Shown here piece by piece: positions 6,866 through 14,591 of a DNA stretch of 30,737 nt (the stretch's first letter is position 1; each line of letters opens with the position of its first letter). The notes below the pieces were generated by a model. The model was not told where the DNA came from. It saw only the letters and a list, made by a program, of their open reading frames with translations, and did no database searches. Both the position numbers and the translations under genes were made by a program. Where the stretch lies: contig DATLYH010000120.1 of NCBI GenBank assembly GCA_035575035.1, positions 1-30,737 on the forward strand, written 5' to 3'. The DNA is from DATLYH01 sp035575035 (GTDB lineage Bacteria > Planctomycetota > Planctomycetia > Gemmatales > Gemmataceae).

Positions 6866-8584
6866 TCAGGGTTCTTCCTCCCCGGTTGTCAGGCGATAGG
6901 CGTTTTGCAGGTACTGGCCGACCATCCGCTGGGCGTTGAAGAACGAACCGTTGATGGCGATGGCCGACCGCATCACTTCGGCAAAGGCCAGGGGCCGCCG
7001 ATAAAAGAGAGGCGCGATCACATATTCCAGCTTCGCGTAGAGGGACTCGGCCTCTCGGGCCGAATCGCTCGGTGCTCGCGGATCCTCGTCGATGGACCAG
7101 CCGGTTATCCCTTCCAGGTGCCCCTCGACCCACCAGCCGTCTAGGATACTCAAGCTAGGCACGCCGTTGAGGGCCGCCTTCATGCCGCTGGTGCCGGACG
7201 CCTCCTGCGGTTTTTGGGGGGTGTTTAGCCACACGTCCACACCGGCACAAAGCAACTTGGCCAGGGCCAGGTCATATTCCGGCAGGTAAATCACTCGGAT
7301 GGCCGGGCTCAGGGCACTCGCAGCCTCAAAGATGCGCCGGATCAGGGCCTTGCCACCCTCATCGTGCGGATGGGCCTTGCCACCGTAAACGATCTGCAAA
7401 GGACCGGCCTGGCGGACGATCCTGCGCAGGCGTTCCAGGTCGGAAAACAGAAGACCAGGGCGCTTGTAGGTGGTCGCCCGCCGGGCGAAGCCGAGGGTGA
7501 GCGTTTGGGGATCGAGGCGTGTGCCGCTGCGCTTCTCCACCTCTGCCAGAAGCAAGCGCTTGGCCTCGGCATGGGCCTGTTGAATCTCGCCGAGGGGTAT
7601 GCTGATCGCGTAGCGGAGGTACAGGTTGTCCCGGCGCCATTCGGGAATGTGGCGGTCGTACAGGCGCCCGAACGGCTCGGCCGTCCAGGTGGCCGCGTGG
7701 ACGCCGTTGGTGATGGAGTTAACAGGGTAGCCGGGGAACATGCTGCGGGAGATTTCGCCGTGCCGCATGGCGACGCCGTTGATGTAGCGGGAAAAGAACA
7801 GGGCCAGGTACGTCATGTTCAAGGTATCGTTCAGGCAGCAGGCGGCCGCGCCGAGTGCCGTCGTCCATTCGTCCCCCAGGACGCGGCGGACCAGGCCGAT
7901 GGGGAACTGGTCATGCCCCGCCGGCACCGGCGTGTGCGTCGTGAAGACACACCGCCGGCGGACGGCTTCCCGAGCCGATTCGGTGATCACCCGCACCCTG
8001 CCGCCCTCGGCCTGGTGCGCCAGCAGCCCGAGGGCCAGAAGGGCAGAGTGTCCTTCGTTCATGTGGTAGGTCCACACTCTGTCATGCCCCAGAGCGCGCA
8101 ACATGGCGACCCCGCCCAGACCAAGCACAACCTCCTGACACAGCCGGTAGCGCGGGTCGCCGCCGTAGAGGTGGTCCGTGAGCGTTTGGTCCCAGGGGCT
8201 GTTCTCCTCCAGGGCGGTGTCCAGGAAGTAGACCGGCACGGTATGACCCGAGACGCCACGAATCAGGTAGCGCCAGGCGCGGAGTTGCACGCGCCGGCCT
8301 TCGATGTTCACGGACACACGGGGTGGCAAAGGCTCCAGAAGTTTCTCTGGGGACCAGGCGGCGGGACTCTCGGTCTGGTTGCCCTGGGCGTCCAGGTGCT
8401 GGCGAAAATACCCCTTCCGGTGCAGCAGACTCACCCCGACCAGCGGCACGCCGAGGTCAGCGGCGGCCCGCAGCGTGTCGCCGGCCAGCACCCCCAGGCC
8501 ACCCGCGTAGGTCGGCATAGCCGGCTCCAGGGCGATCTCCATGGAGAAGTAAGCAACAGTAGGTGAGCGAGACGACACTTCCAT
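6866..8584 (-). CDS. glgP: Alpha-glucan (glycogen/maltodextrin) phosphorylase, GT35
   Basis: Glycogen phosphorylase releases glucose-1-phosphate from alpha-1,4-glucans. Diagnostic strings are VAYFSMEIALEPAMPTYAGG and GVLAGDTLRAAADLGVP, then TYHMNEGHSALLALGLL and TTHTPVPAGHDQF. The PLP-site segment is EASGTSGMKAALNGVPSLS with the Schiff-base lysine at residue 469. At 572 aa it belongs to the short alpha-glucan phosphorylase type, shorter than the 800-850 aa classical GlgP. I prefer ATG 8584 (MEVSSRSPTVAYFSMEIA) because homology begins right after it; the frame is open to a TTG at 8638. GGAGGAG lies about 17 bases before that ATG, which is further than ideal. With the PEP synthase and FBP aldolase/phosphatase nearby, it would feed stored glucan into, or draw it from, the hexose phosphate pool. 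Confidence 0.95.
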   Translation of the reverse strand: MEVSSRSPTVAYFSMEIALEPAMPTYAGGLGVLAGDTLRAAADLGVPLVGVSLLHRKGYFRQHLDAQGNQTESPAAWSPEKLLEPLPPRVSVNIEGRRVQLRAWRYLIRGVSGHTVPVYFLDTALEENSPWDQTLTDHLYGGDPRYRLCQEVVLGLGGVAMLRALGHDRVWTYHMNEGHSALLALGLLAHQAEGGRVRVITESAREAVRRRCVFTTHTPVPAGHDQFPIGLVRRVLGDEWTTALGAAACCLNDTLNMTYLALFFSRYINGVAMRHGEISRSMFPGYPVNSITNGVHAATWTAEPFGRLYDRHIPEWRRDNLYLRYAISIPLGEIQQAHAEAKRLLLAEVEKRSGTRLDPQTLTLGFARRATTYKRPGLLFSDLERLRRIVRQAGPLQIVYGGKAHPHDEGGKALIRRIFEAASALSPAIRVIYLPEYDLALAKLLCAGVDVWLNTPQKPQEASGTSGMKAALNGVPSLSILDGWWVEGHLEGITGWSIDEDPRAPSDSAREAESLYAKLEYVIAPLFYRRPLAFAEVMRSAIAINGSFFNAQRMVGQYLQNAYRLTTGEEEP

Positions 8585-9084
8585 GATGGTACAGCTAGCG
8601 CTCCTCCAGTTCGAGCTTCGAATTTCTCCCTCACGCAATGCACCGCACTTTGCTTTCGCAACTCATGTGCCGGGGACGGCGGCGGGAAAAGGCTGAAGGC
8701 GGCGGGCCTCGTCTTTCCGCCGCACCGGACCGAACAGGAAGCCGAAACCGCGGCACGAATCCCACGCAGGAGCCTGCTCGAAGTGTGCGGAACGGTTCAC
8801 GGGTGCGCCCCTACGCACACCTCATACGGCTCCACGCCTCTGCGGAAAACCGACCTGCCCCTGAACTTCGCCACGGCGGCGCTCCCCCGGCTGCCTCACC
8901 ACGGGCGAAGGCTCGTCCTCGCAAGGCGTTTTGCCTTTACCTGTTTCCTGATGCCGTACATCGGACGACCTGACGTCCGGGCGGAACGCCCTGAAGGGGC
9001 GCTGTTTCGCTCGGCATTGCATTTGCTTTCGAGCCCATAGGGTAAGAACTGATACAGGCCAGAGGTTCTTCCAAGAGATGCGCC
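8585..9084. other. Divergent intergenic region between glucan phosphorylase and CBS gene
   Basis: About 500 bp with no convincing gene. It must hold the promoters of the two divergent units. Small perfect hairpins are visible at 8962-8979 (CGGACG/CGTCCG) and 8979-8991 (GGGCG-GAA-CGCCC), close to the CBS gene. No confident -35/-10 pair can be named. A possible decayed intron-like string at 8815-8850 was considered and rejected. Confidence 0.4.
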
Positions 9085-9717
9085 ATGCCCGTGTCAAATA
9101 AACCGCTGCTGGCCCTGACGGCTGGGGACCTGATGACTCGCGAGGTCGTCCGGCTCCCGGAAGAGATGCCGGTGCGGGACGCAGCTCGCCTTTTGTTGCA
9201 GAACCAGGTGAGCGGGGCGCCAGTCGTGGACGCCCAAGGGAAGTGTGTGGGTGTATTTTCGGCCATTGATTTTCTCCGCCTGGCTAAGATGCGAGCGGAC
9301 GCTACCCGGCCCACTGCCCCTCCCTTGCCCATTACGTGCTCCTTCCAGACACAACACAGAACCGCGGATGGCAAGGAGGTGACACGGTGCATGCTGCCGC
9401 CCGGCGTGTGCCCCCTCCAGGTGAAGCAGGAAGGGCCAGGCGGAGAGAAGTTGATCGTTTGCAGCCAGCCTCACTGCGTCCTAGTGGACTGGCAGGTCGT
9501 AGAGGTGGAGAAACTCCCCACGGATGCGGTGCGCAGGTTCATGACACCGGACTCCGTAACCGCCCGGCCCTCCACGCCCATCCGCCTCCTGGCGCGGATG
9601 ATGATCGACGCCCACATCCACCGCGTCATCGTGGTAGACGAAGAGCGAAGGCCGATCGGCATTGTGTCCAGCACAGACGTCCTGGCCGCGGTAGCCTATG
9701 CGGACAGCGAGCGGTGA
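9085..9717 (+). CDS. CBS-domain protein with four-cysteine insert (paralog 1)
   Basis: The 210-aa protein is a CBS pair split by an insert. CBS1 (about 8-70) has TAGDLMTREVVRLPEEMPVRDA and SGAPVVDAQGKCVGVFSAIDFLR. CBS2 (about 148-208) has RFMTPDSVTARPSTPIRLLARM and IGIVSSTDVLAAV. CBS pairs bind adenine nucleotides and act as energy or redox sensors. The insert (about 80-132) carries Cys85, Cys102, Cys109 and Cys126 with C-x16-C-x6-C-x16-C spacing, plus Cys131. The paralog at 20914 has the same four cysteines with identical spacing and other shared residues (Q after C1, GxE, CxLxxGxCPxQ). A metal or disulfide site is an inference. The gene leads a plus-strand unit with the small gene at 9739 and the FBP aldolase/phosphatase. 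The ATG at 9085 follows an AAGAGATGC stretch. Confidence 0.92.
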   Translation: MPVSNKPLLALTAGDLMTREVVRLPEEMPVRDAARLLLQNQVSGAPVVDAQGKCVGVFSAIDFLRLAKMRADATRPTAPPLPITCSFQTQHRTADGKEVTRCMLPPGVCPLQVKQEGPGGEKLIVCSQPHCVLVDWQVVEVEKLPTDAVRRFMTPDSVTARPSTPIRLLARMMIDAHIHRVIVVDEERRPIGIVSSTDVLAAVAYADSER

Positions 9718-9738
9718 CCACCTCAAAGGAGGATTCCC

Positions 9739-9990
9739 ATGACTCTGGCAGCGGAAAAAGAGTTCGAGCACATCGGCGAGACCTGTGGCTGTGCCGACCA
9801 CGACCATGACCTGATCCATGACCTGAGCAAGCGGCTGGACGCCCTGTGGCGCTACGACCAGTACATCGCCAACGCCGAGGGCAAGCCGGACCTGCAGAAC
9901 CTCTGGCGCGAGCTGAAGCGTCAGGAGATCGACAACATCAAGCGCGTCAAGCAGCTGATCGCCGACGAGGTGAAAGCAGGCTGCTTCTGA
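9739..9990 (+). CDS. Small Cys/His-rich alpha-helical protein, unknown
   Basis: This 83-aa protein is not a family I recognise. An excellent ribosome binding site (AAAGGAGG) precedes ATG 9739. The N-terminal part has ETCGCADHDHDLIHDLSKRL, a cluster of Cys, His and Asp that could bind a metal. The rest is predicted helix (RLDALWRYDQYIANAEGK, then LWRELKRQEIDNIKRVKQLI), and it ends with AGCF, another cysteine. The helical content and paired acidic/His residues suggest a ferritin-like or rubrerythrin-like small bundle, but this is only a guess. It sits 21 bp after the CBS gene and 20 bp before the FBP aldolase/phosphatase gene, so it almost certainly belongs to the same transcript. Confidence 0.8.
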   Translation: MTLAAEKEFEHIGETCGCADHDHDLIHDLSKRLDALWRYDQYIANAEGKPDLQNLWRELKRQEIDNIKRVKQLIADEVKAGCF

Positions 9991-10010
9991 CCTGACAGGA
10001 GGGTAACGTC

Positions 10011-11141
10011 GTGCGGACAACGTTGAGCGTGATCAAGGCGGACGTGGGCAGCATCGGCGGGCACGTGACGCCCAGCGAGAAGTTGCTGGACACCATCAGT
10101 CGGCACGTCATGAACGGGATGGGCGGTCTGCTGACCGACTACTACCTCGGCGCCACCGGCGACGACATCGCCATCCTGATGGTGCACGATAAGGGCGTCG
10201 GGAACGAGGAGGTCCACCGGCTGGCCTGGGACGCCTTCAAGGCCGGGACCGAGACGGCCAAGGGGGAGGGGCTCTACGGCGCCGGCCAGGACCTGCTGGT
10301 CGATTCCTTCAGCGGCAACGTCAAAGGCGCCGGCCCCGCCGTCGCCGAGCTGGAGTTCGAGGAGCGGCCCAATGAGCCGTTCCTGATGTTCCTGGCCGAC
10401 AAGACCGAGCCGGGGGCCTACAACCTGCCTCTCTACCTCGCCTTTGCCGACCCCATGAACACAGCCGGCCTGCTGCTTAGCCCCGAGATCGCCAAGGGCT
10501 TCCGCTTTCGCGTCATGGATGTCAGCTACACTGAAGGCGACCGGGTGATCGAGCTGAACGCGCCGGAGGACCTGTACGCCTTGGCGGCCCTCTTGCGCGA
10601 CAACGACCGTTACGTGGTCGAGGCAGTTTTCAGCCGCCACGACGGCGAACAGGCGGTGGCGGTCAGCACGACGCGGCTGCACAACATCGCCGGCAAGTAC
10701 ACCGGCAAAGATGACCCGGTGATGCTGGTGCGGGTGCAGAAGAACTTCCCGGCAACGGGCGAGATCCTGGCCCCTTACAGCATCGCCCACTACGTCGGCG
10801 GCTTCATGCGTGGCAGCCACGTCGGGCCGCTGATGCCGGTCCGGCACGGCACCGGCTGCAGCTACTTCGACGGCCCGCCCCTCGTGAGCTGCTGGGGCTT
10901 CTGCGTTCACGAGGGCAAGCTCACGGAGCCGGTGGACCTGTTTGACCACCCCTTCTGGGATGCGGTCCGCGACCGGGCGGCAGCCAAGGCGATGGAGATG
11001 CGCCGGCAAGGCTTCTCGGGAGCGGCCATGCTGCCCTACAGCGAACTGGAGTACGGTGGGATCGTCAAGATCCTGGAGAGGCTGGAATCGCGGTTCACTA
11101 TCCGCTCTGCCGCTCACGCTGCCCAGGCAGTCGCCGTCTGA
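10011..11141 (+). CDS. fbp: Fructose-1,6-bisphosphate aldolase/phosphatase, archaeal type (class V)
   Basis: This bifunctional gluconeogenic enzyme joins dihydroxyacetone phosphate and glyceraldehyde-3-phosphate and then removes the 1-phosphate to give fructose-6-phosphate. It is typical of archaea and deep-branching or thermophilic bacteria. At 376 aa it has the usual length. Key residues by family knowledge are all present: Asp11 and His18 (KADVGSIGGHVTPSE), Asp51-Asp52 (ATGDDIA), Gln93 (YGAGQDLL), Asp130-Lys131 (ADKTEPGAYNLPL), and Tyr230 with Schiff-base Lys233 (GKYTGKDDP), matching Tyr229/Lys232 of the Sulfolobus enzyme. The GTG start follows CAGGAGGG. Together with PEP synthase in this window it gives both ends of a one-way gluconeogenic path. 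The gene was probably acquired laterally at some point, but base use here does not stand out. Confidence 0.96.
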   Translation: MRTTLSVIKADVGSIGGHVTPSEKLLDTISRHVMNGMGGLLTDYYLGATGDDIAILMVHDKGVGNEEVHRLAWDAFKAGTETAKGEGLYGAGQDLLVDSFSGNVKGAGPAVAELEFEERPNEPFLMFLADKTEPGAYNLPLYLAFADPMNTAGLLLSPEIAKGFRFRVMDVSYTEGDRVIELNAPEDLYALAALLRDNDRYVVEAVFSRHDGEQAVAVSTTRLHNIAGKYTGKDDPVMLVRVQKNFPATGEILAPYSIAHYVGGFMRGSHVGPLMPVRHGTGCSYFDGPPLVSCWGFCVHEGKLTEPVDLFDHPFWDAVRDRAAAKAMEMRRQGFSGAAMLPYSELEYGGIVKILERLESRFTIRSAAHAAQAVAV

Positions 11142-11253
11142 CCCCCCGGTGGGTGCGCGTTGGTGGTTGAGAATGAAGGCGCTGGTGGCCAGCGCTAACC
11201 CTGCCTGCACCGGGCGTGGCCCATGCGCCGGGGGCATGAATTTGCGCAGCTAC

Positions 11254-12222
11254 TCACGGAGCCAGCAGGTCCTCCCAGCCCAAATATCCACCGCTGACGA
11301 AGGCGAAGTACAGTAGCACCAGGATGGCCCCGGCCCACCGAGGAACCCTCCTCGTGAGCATGACCAGCGTAGTCGCCAGGACGGTCACGGCACAGAGCGG
11401 AAGGTGGAACCGCAACACCTGCGGCTCAACCGCGACCGGGCGTACCAGGGCGATGATCCCCGCATTGAAGCCGAAAAAGGCCAGGACCGAGCCGACCACG
11501 TTACCGTAAGAAATCTCCGGGCGTCCCCTCAGGGCGGCCGGTAACTCCCTCGCTAACTCCTCCACGCTGACCAGGAAGGCCAGAATGGTCATGCCGAACA
11601 AGGTGTCCGAAAGCCCCAGTCGGTCGATGATCGTCCTGGACCCGGCAACCAGCATCTCGCTCCCGACCACGATGGCAACCAGCGAGAGCAGTAGCAGGCC
11701 AAGCGACTTCCACTTGCTGAGCCGTCCCGCCTCTTCCAGCGTCTCGGCCACTTCGCCGGTCGGCTTGATGTCCAGCCCCTGTCTGCTCAGCCACCAAAGA
11801 GTGGCAACCGCCACGACAAAGCCGCCTAGCAAGATGCCGCCATCCAGCCTAGACAGCGAGCCATCCCAGGCGAGGGCTGTGAATAACGACAGGGCGAGAA
11901 GGGGGATGGCGAGGATAAACCGGGGAACTTGCTCGAAGGTCATCGGGGCGATCAGCGCCGTCAGGCCGAAGGCAAAGCCAATGGCGACCATGGCGGCTCC
12001 GATCACCGAGCCAAGGGCGATGCCGCTGACCGCCTCATAAGAGGCCACGGCCCCCACGGCGAGGTTCTCCGGGTCGAAGCCGATGAAGAGGACGCTGATG
12101 ACAAAGGCGGACACGCCAAATCCCGCCGACGTGCCGACCACGCCCTTCACGAGCCGCTCGGCAAAGTAGATGACGAGGGCCAGACCAGCGACGAACAGGG
12201 CTAACGACAGAATCAGGTTCAT
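11254..12222 (-). CDS. Na+/Ca2+ antiporter-like membrane protein (CaCA superfamily)
   Basis: The 322-aa protein has about ten membrane segments and two related halves, each with an alpha-repeat. The first has IGFDPENLAVGAV then GIALGSVIGAA. The second has SVEELARELPAALRGRPE then YGNVVGSVLAFFG. A hydrophilic loop (QGLDIKPTGEVAETLEEAGR) links the halves. This is the CaCA architecture (YrbG/NCX_Mj type) of cation/Na+ exchangers. Unusually, the Asn of the canonical GN..GSN motif is Val in both repeats (GSVIG, GSVLA), and the first repeat has FDPE where TSxPE is usual, so ion selectivity may differ. It is the last gene of the minus-strand run, 94 bp after the pyruvate dehydrogenase relic. Its ATG is preceded by a duplicated start region (see 12219-12244). 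Confidence 0.88.
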   Translation of the reverse strand: MNLILSLALFVAGLALVIYFAERLVKGVVGTSAGFGVSAFVISVLFIGFDPENLAVGAVASYEAVSGIALGSVIGAAMVAIGFAFGLTALIAPMTFEQVPRFILAIPLLALSLFTALAWDGSLSRLDGGILLGGFVVAVATLWWLSRQGLDIKPTGEVAETLEEAGRLSKWKSLGLLLLSLVAIVVGSEMLVAGSRTIIDRLGLSDTLFGMTILAFLVSVEELARELPAALRGRPEISYGNVVGSVLAFFGFNAGIIALVRPVAVEPQVLRFHLPLCAVTVLATTLVMLTRRVPRWAGAILVLLYFAFVSGGYLGWEDLLAP

Positions 12223-12244
12223 TCCACTACTTTCATTCCACTAC
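12219..12244 (-). promoter_or_regulatory. Duplicated start region with a 5-codon upstream ORF
   Basis: An 11-bp direct repeat (12220-12230 and 12234-12244, minus strand GTAGTGGAATG) duplicates the weak ribosome binding site plus ATG of the antiporter gene. The upstream copy opens a mini-ORF, ATG AAA GTA GTG GAA TGA, whose TGA overlaps the antiporter ATG (12220-12222). Stop-start overlap of this kind could couple or dampen initiation. Whether the mini-ORF is translated cannot be told from sequence. Confidence 0.45.
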
Positions 12245-12315
12245 CGTACGTTGCAGGTCGCGCCGCACCGGCGGGGACCCGCTCTGCTGGCCGACTTCCC
12301 CCGGCTGGGCTCGCG

Positions 12316-12774
12316 TTATTCGAAAATCTCGGCGACCACGACGGGGGCGGGTCCTACGGCGAAATCACAGCAGGTCACCGATCGGGCGCCGGCTCCGGAC
12401 TTTGTAACTGCCTGGCCGACGCCAAATACTCCATGCAACCTCGAAACGTGGCCATCTTTGGATAGTCCCTCTCCGTTGGCCTTGCCGTACATCTCCGCCA
12501 TTACCGAAGCCGCCGATAGGCCCCGCGCCAAGGTGTGGCCATGCTCCCGGTACGTGGACACGACGTTGTCGTCCGGCGTGAGGGCCTGCATGGCACCGAC
12601 CACCACCGCCTCGTCGCCGATGTAAAAGAGGTGCAGGAAGCCGTGAATCTCTCCGACCGCGTACCGCTCGGCGCATTTCTCCTCGAAGCGGCGGATCAGG
12701 AGCATCTCGCGCAGGAGAACGAGCCCGTGCTCGCGCTGGAGGATCGACTGTTTCCTCATCGTGGTGGTACTCAC
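12316..12774 (-). pseudogene. Truncated pyruvate dehydrogenase E1-alpha subunit
   Basis: The first 110 residues are clearly the N-terminal part of a TPP-dependent E1-alpha (REMLLIRRFEEKCAERYAVG, then EIHGFLHLFYIGDEAVVVGA, VVSTYREHGHTLARGLS, MAEMYGKANGEG). The intact family member is about 320-330 aa. Here, after KANGEG, the expected GGSMHLFD...GGNAIVGGGLPLA region is missing or scrambled. The tail SVTCCDFAVGPAPVVVAEIFE looks like a decayed RVTCCFFGEGAVAEGEFHE. The TPP motif GDGx..NN is therefore lost and there is no E1-beta gene here, so it should not be catalytic. The GTG start overlaps the stop of the NnrS gene by 4 bp (GTGA), so the original gene was part of the acs-nnrS operon. Confidence 0.75.
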
Positions 12775-14591
12775 GTGGGCTTCTCCTCCCTCGGCGAGGG
12801 GACTGATCCAGGCGCTGCTGCCTGGCCTTGCGTTTGCAGCAGGGCGTTGATCCGGGCCACCGTCTCCTGAGGGTCCAATCCCTCCGTTTCAGCCAGAGTC
12901 CCTAGAGTCAGCTCGGCCGGAACGGAGCGCACCCGGCCAACGTAACCACATCCCCAGGCGAGGAGGTGGTCCTCCATCCACGGATGTTCGGCGAGTAGCA
13001 TCGCCACGGGAGTCCGAACGGTCGCCTGGCCCATGCGGATCAGCGAATCCGGCGCCGGCCAGAGCGTGCGCAGGGCCACGGCCGTGAACAGAGCCAGCGC
13101 CGCCAGCTCTAGCACGGCCGAGAACGGCATGACGACGTACGCCACGGGGAACAGAGGAGTCGCCAGTTCGCTGAGGACGCGTAGCAGGTTGCCGGTAGCG
13201 ATGAGAGCGAAGATCGGACCGACCAGCCGGGGACGGGGGTGCAGGGTGTGGCCCAGGATTGGCAGCAGCCGCTGTCCCACTCCCAGGATGAGTGTGGTCA
13301 TGAACCCCACCGTCAACGCATGCCGCGCCGCACCGGCGTAGGCGTGGGGCAGGCGCGTTCCCCTCAGGACGGCATAGAGGTCTCCGAAGAGCAGCAGGGC
13401 CAGCCCGGCCAGCAGCCAGAAGAAGGCGAGCTGGACGTAACGATCGAGGAACCGCTCTCCCAATTCCGGCCTGGCCGGCACGTGCCGCACCCGCACGAAG
13501 CCGCGCATCCCCAGCGCATAGAGCACGGCCGCCATCGCCAAGGCCAGCGAGCCTGGCCATGCCGGCAGGACAGACCCTACCCCGCCGGCCAGGAGCAAGG
13601 CTGGGACACCGAAGTTGTGTAGCCAGAAGGCGGCCTCGACGAGGCCGCGCCGGGGAGTACGGATGCCGAGAAACCCGGACAGGAGCTTCTGCCCGAAGCC
13701 ATAGATGGCGTTCAGGGCAAACCCGAAGAGGGCCAGCACCATGAGCGCCTGGCGGGTGGCATCGCTGTAGATACCGGGACCAGAGGCAGCCGACGAGGCG
13801 CGCAGACCCACCGTCACGGCGGCCCAGGCAAACAGCCAAGCCGCGGAGGCGAGCACAAACCGCGCCCAGCTCGCCGTCCACTTGCCGGCTACCTGCTGGA
13901 GCACTACGGCCAGGAACCCCAGCGCAGCCAGCACCAGGGCAGCGCCGCTGAGAGGTCCCAGCCAGCTCCACCACGCCGGAGCCACCGCCCAGGCAAAGCC
14001 CCCGAAAACCCCGAGAAGCATGGCGGACAAGAGGAGGACACGTGGGACGCGCCCCGGGCGTGGGCGGGAAGTCGTCATGGGCAGGTAGCGTAGGGCGATC
14101 CCCATGACGAAAAGAGCGAGGAAACCCCACAACTGCGTCTCGCCGTGAGCCACGACGTCCGCGGGCTGCACCGCCTCGAAGCTACCCTCCCAGCCGATCT
14201 CGAAGAGTAGCCATGCCCCCCAGCCGGCACCCAGAGTGAGGGTGATGACCAGCGCCGCGACCACGAATGGGCGGTGCACGTGCTGGGCGGAAAGGGCGTC
14301 GCGATCGACGCCAACCCCGGCGGCAGCAGCCAGCTCCCCGAGCAGCTGCTCCAGGGACACCCCCTGTCGACGGGCGAAGTGCTCGAGCGGCTCGAGGTGA
14401 CCGAATTTCGTGGGACGGTCCGCCGGCTCACCGTACCGAAGGAAGACGTCCTGACAGGCTGGATAGTCGGCGGCCACCTGACGGACGGTCATGTCGGGCC
14501 GGAGGGGCGGCCGCTGTCCTCCTGCTCCCCCGTGCGGCTCGCGCGCCGCGAGAGCGGGCGCTCCTGGTTGTGTCGCTACCTGGGGATTCAC
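12771..14591 (-). CDS. DUF1858-NnrS-DUF1858 fusion, heme/copper-type membrane protein
   Basis: The 606-aa protein has three parts. Residues about 33-92 (MTVRQVAADYPACQDVFLRYG) are a DUF1858-like domain, the small helical domain also found at the start of ScdA-type iron-sulfur repair proteins. Residues about 105-520 have roughly 12 membrane segments with NnrS hallmarks (HGETQLWGFLALFVMGIALRYL and RHALTVGFMTTLILGVGQRL). The C-terminal 85 residues (VRTPVAMLLAEHPWMEDHLL...GTLAETEGLDPQETVARINALL) look like a second DUF1858-type copy. NnrS binds heme and copper and supports resistance to nitric oxide and related thiol complexes. Its GTG start overlaps the stop of the acs-like gene (GTGA), so translation is probably coupled. 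A role in nitrosative or low-oxygen stress fits the hemerythrin and USPs nearby. NnrS identity is fairly sure; the DUF1858 copies rest on motif reading. Confidence 0.82.
   Translation of the reverse strand: MNPQVATQPGAPALAAREPHGGAGGQRPPLRPDMTVRQVAADYPACQDVFLRYGEPADRPTKFGHLEPLEHFARRQGVSLEQLLGELAAAAGVGVDRDALSAQHVHRPFVVAALVITLTLGAGWGAWLLFEIGWEGSFEAVQPADVVAHGETQLWGFLALFVMGIALRYLPMTTSRPRPGRVPRVLLLSAMLLGVFGGFAWAVAPAWWSWLGPLSGAALVLAALGFLAVVLQQVAGKWTASWARFVLASAAWLFAWAAVTVGLRASSAASGPGIYSDATRQALMVLALFGFALNAIYGFGQKLLSGFLGIRTPRRGLVEAAFWLHNFGVPALLLAGGVGSVLPAWPGSLALAMAAVLYALGMRGFVRVRHVPARPELGERFLDRYVQLAFFWLLAGLALLLFGDLYAVLRGTRLPHAYAGAARHALTVGFMTTLILGVGQRLLPILGHTLHPRPRLVGPIFALIATGNLLRVLSELATPLFPVAYVVMPFSAVLELAALALFTAVALRTLWPAPDSLIRMGQATVRTPVAMLLAEHPWMEDHLLAWGCGYVGRVRSVPAELTLGTLAETEGLDPQETVARINALLQTQGQAAAPGSVPSPREEKPT

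Noticed and set aside
7364..8566. 400-aa open frame antisense to the glucan phosphorylase
   Set aside because: The opposite strand encodes a clear GT35 enzyme; this frame is a GC-rich shadow with no recognisable motifs.
8815..8850. Minus-strand GAGCCGTATGAGGTG resembling a group II intron domain V start
   Set aside because: The second half lacks the matching strand (CGTACGGTTC) and the GNRA loop, and no reverse transcriptase is nearby.
9921..11237. 438-aa open frame antisense to the FBP aldolase/phosphatase
   Set aside because: Covers a gene with all catalytic residues; its His/Arg/Asp-rich composition is that of an antisense shadow.
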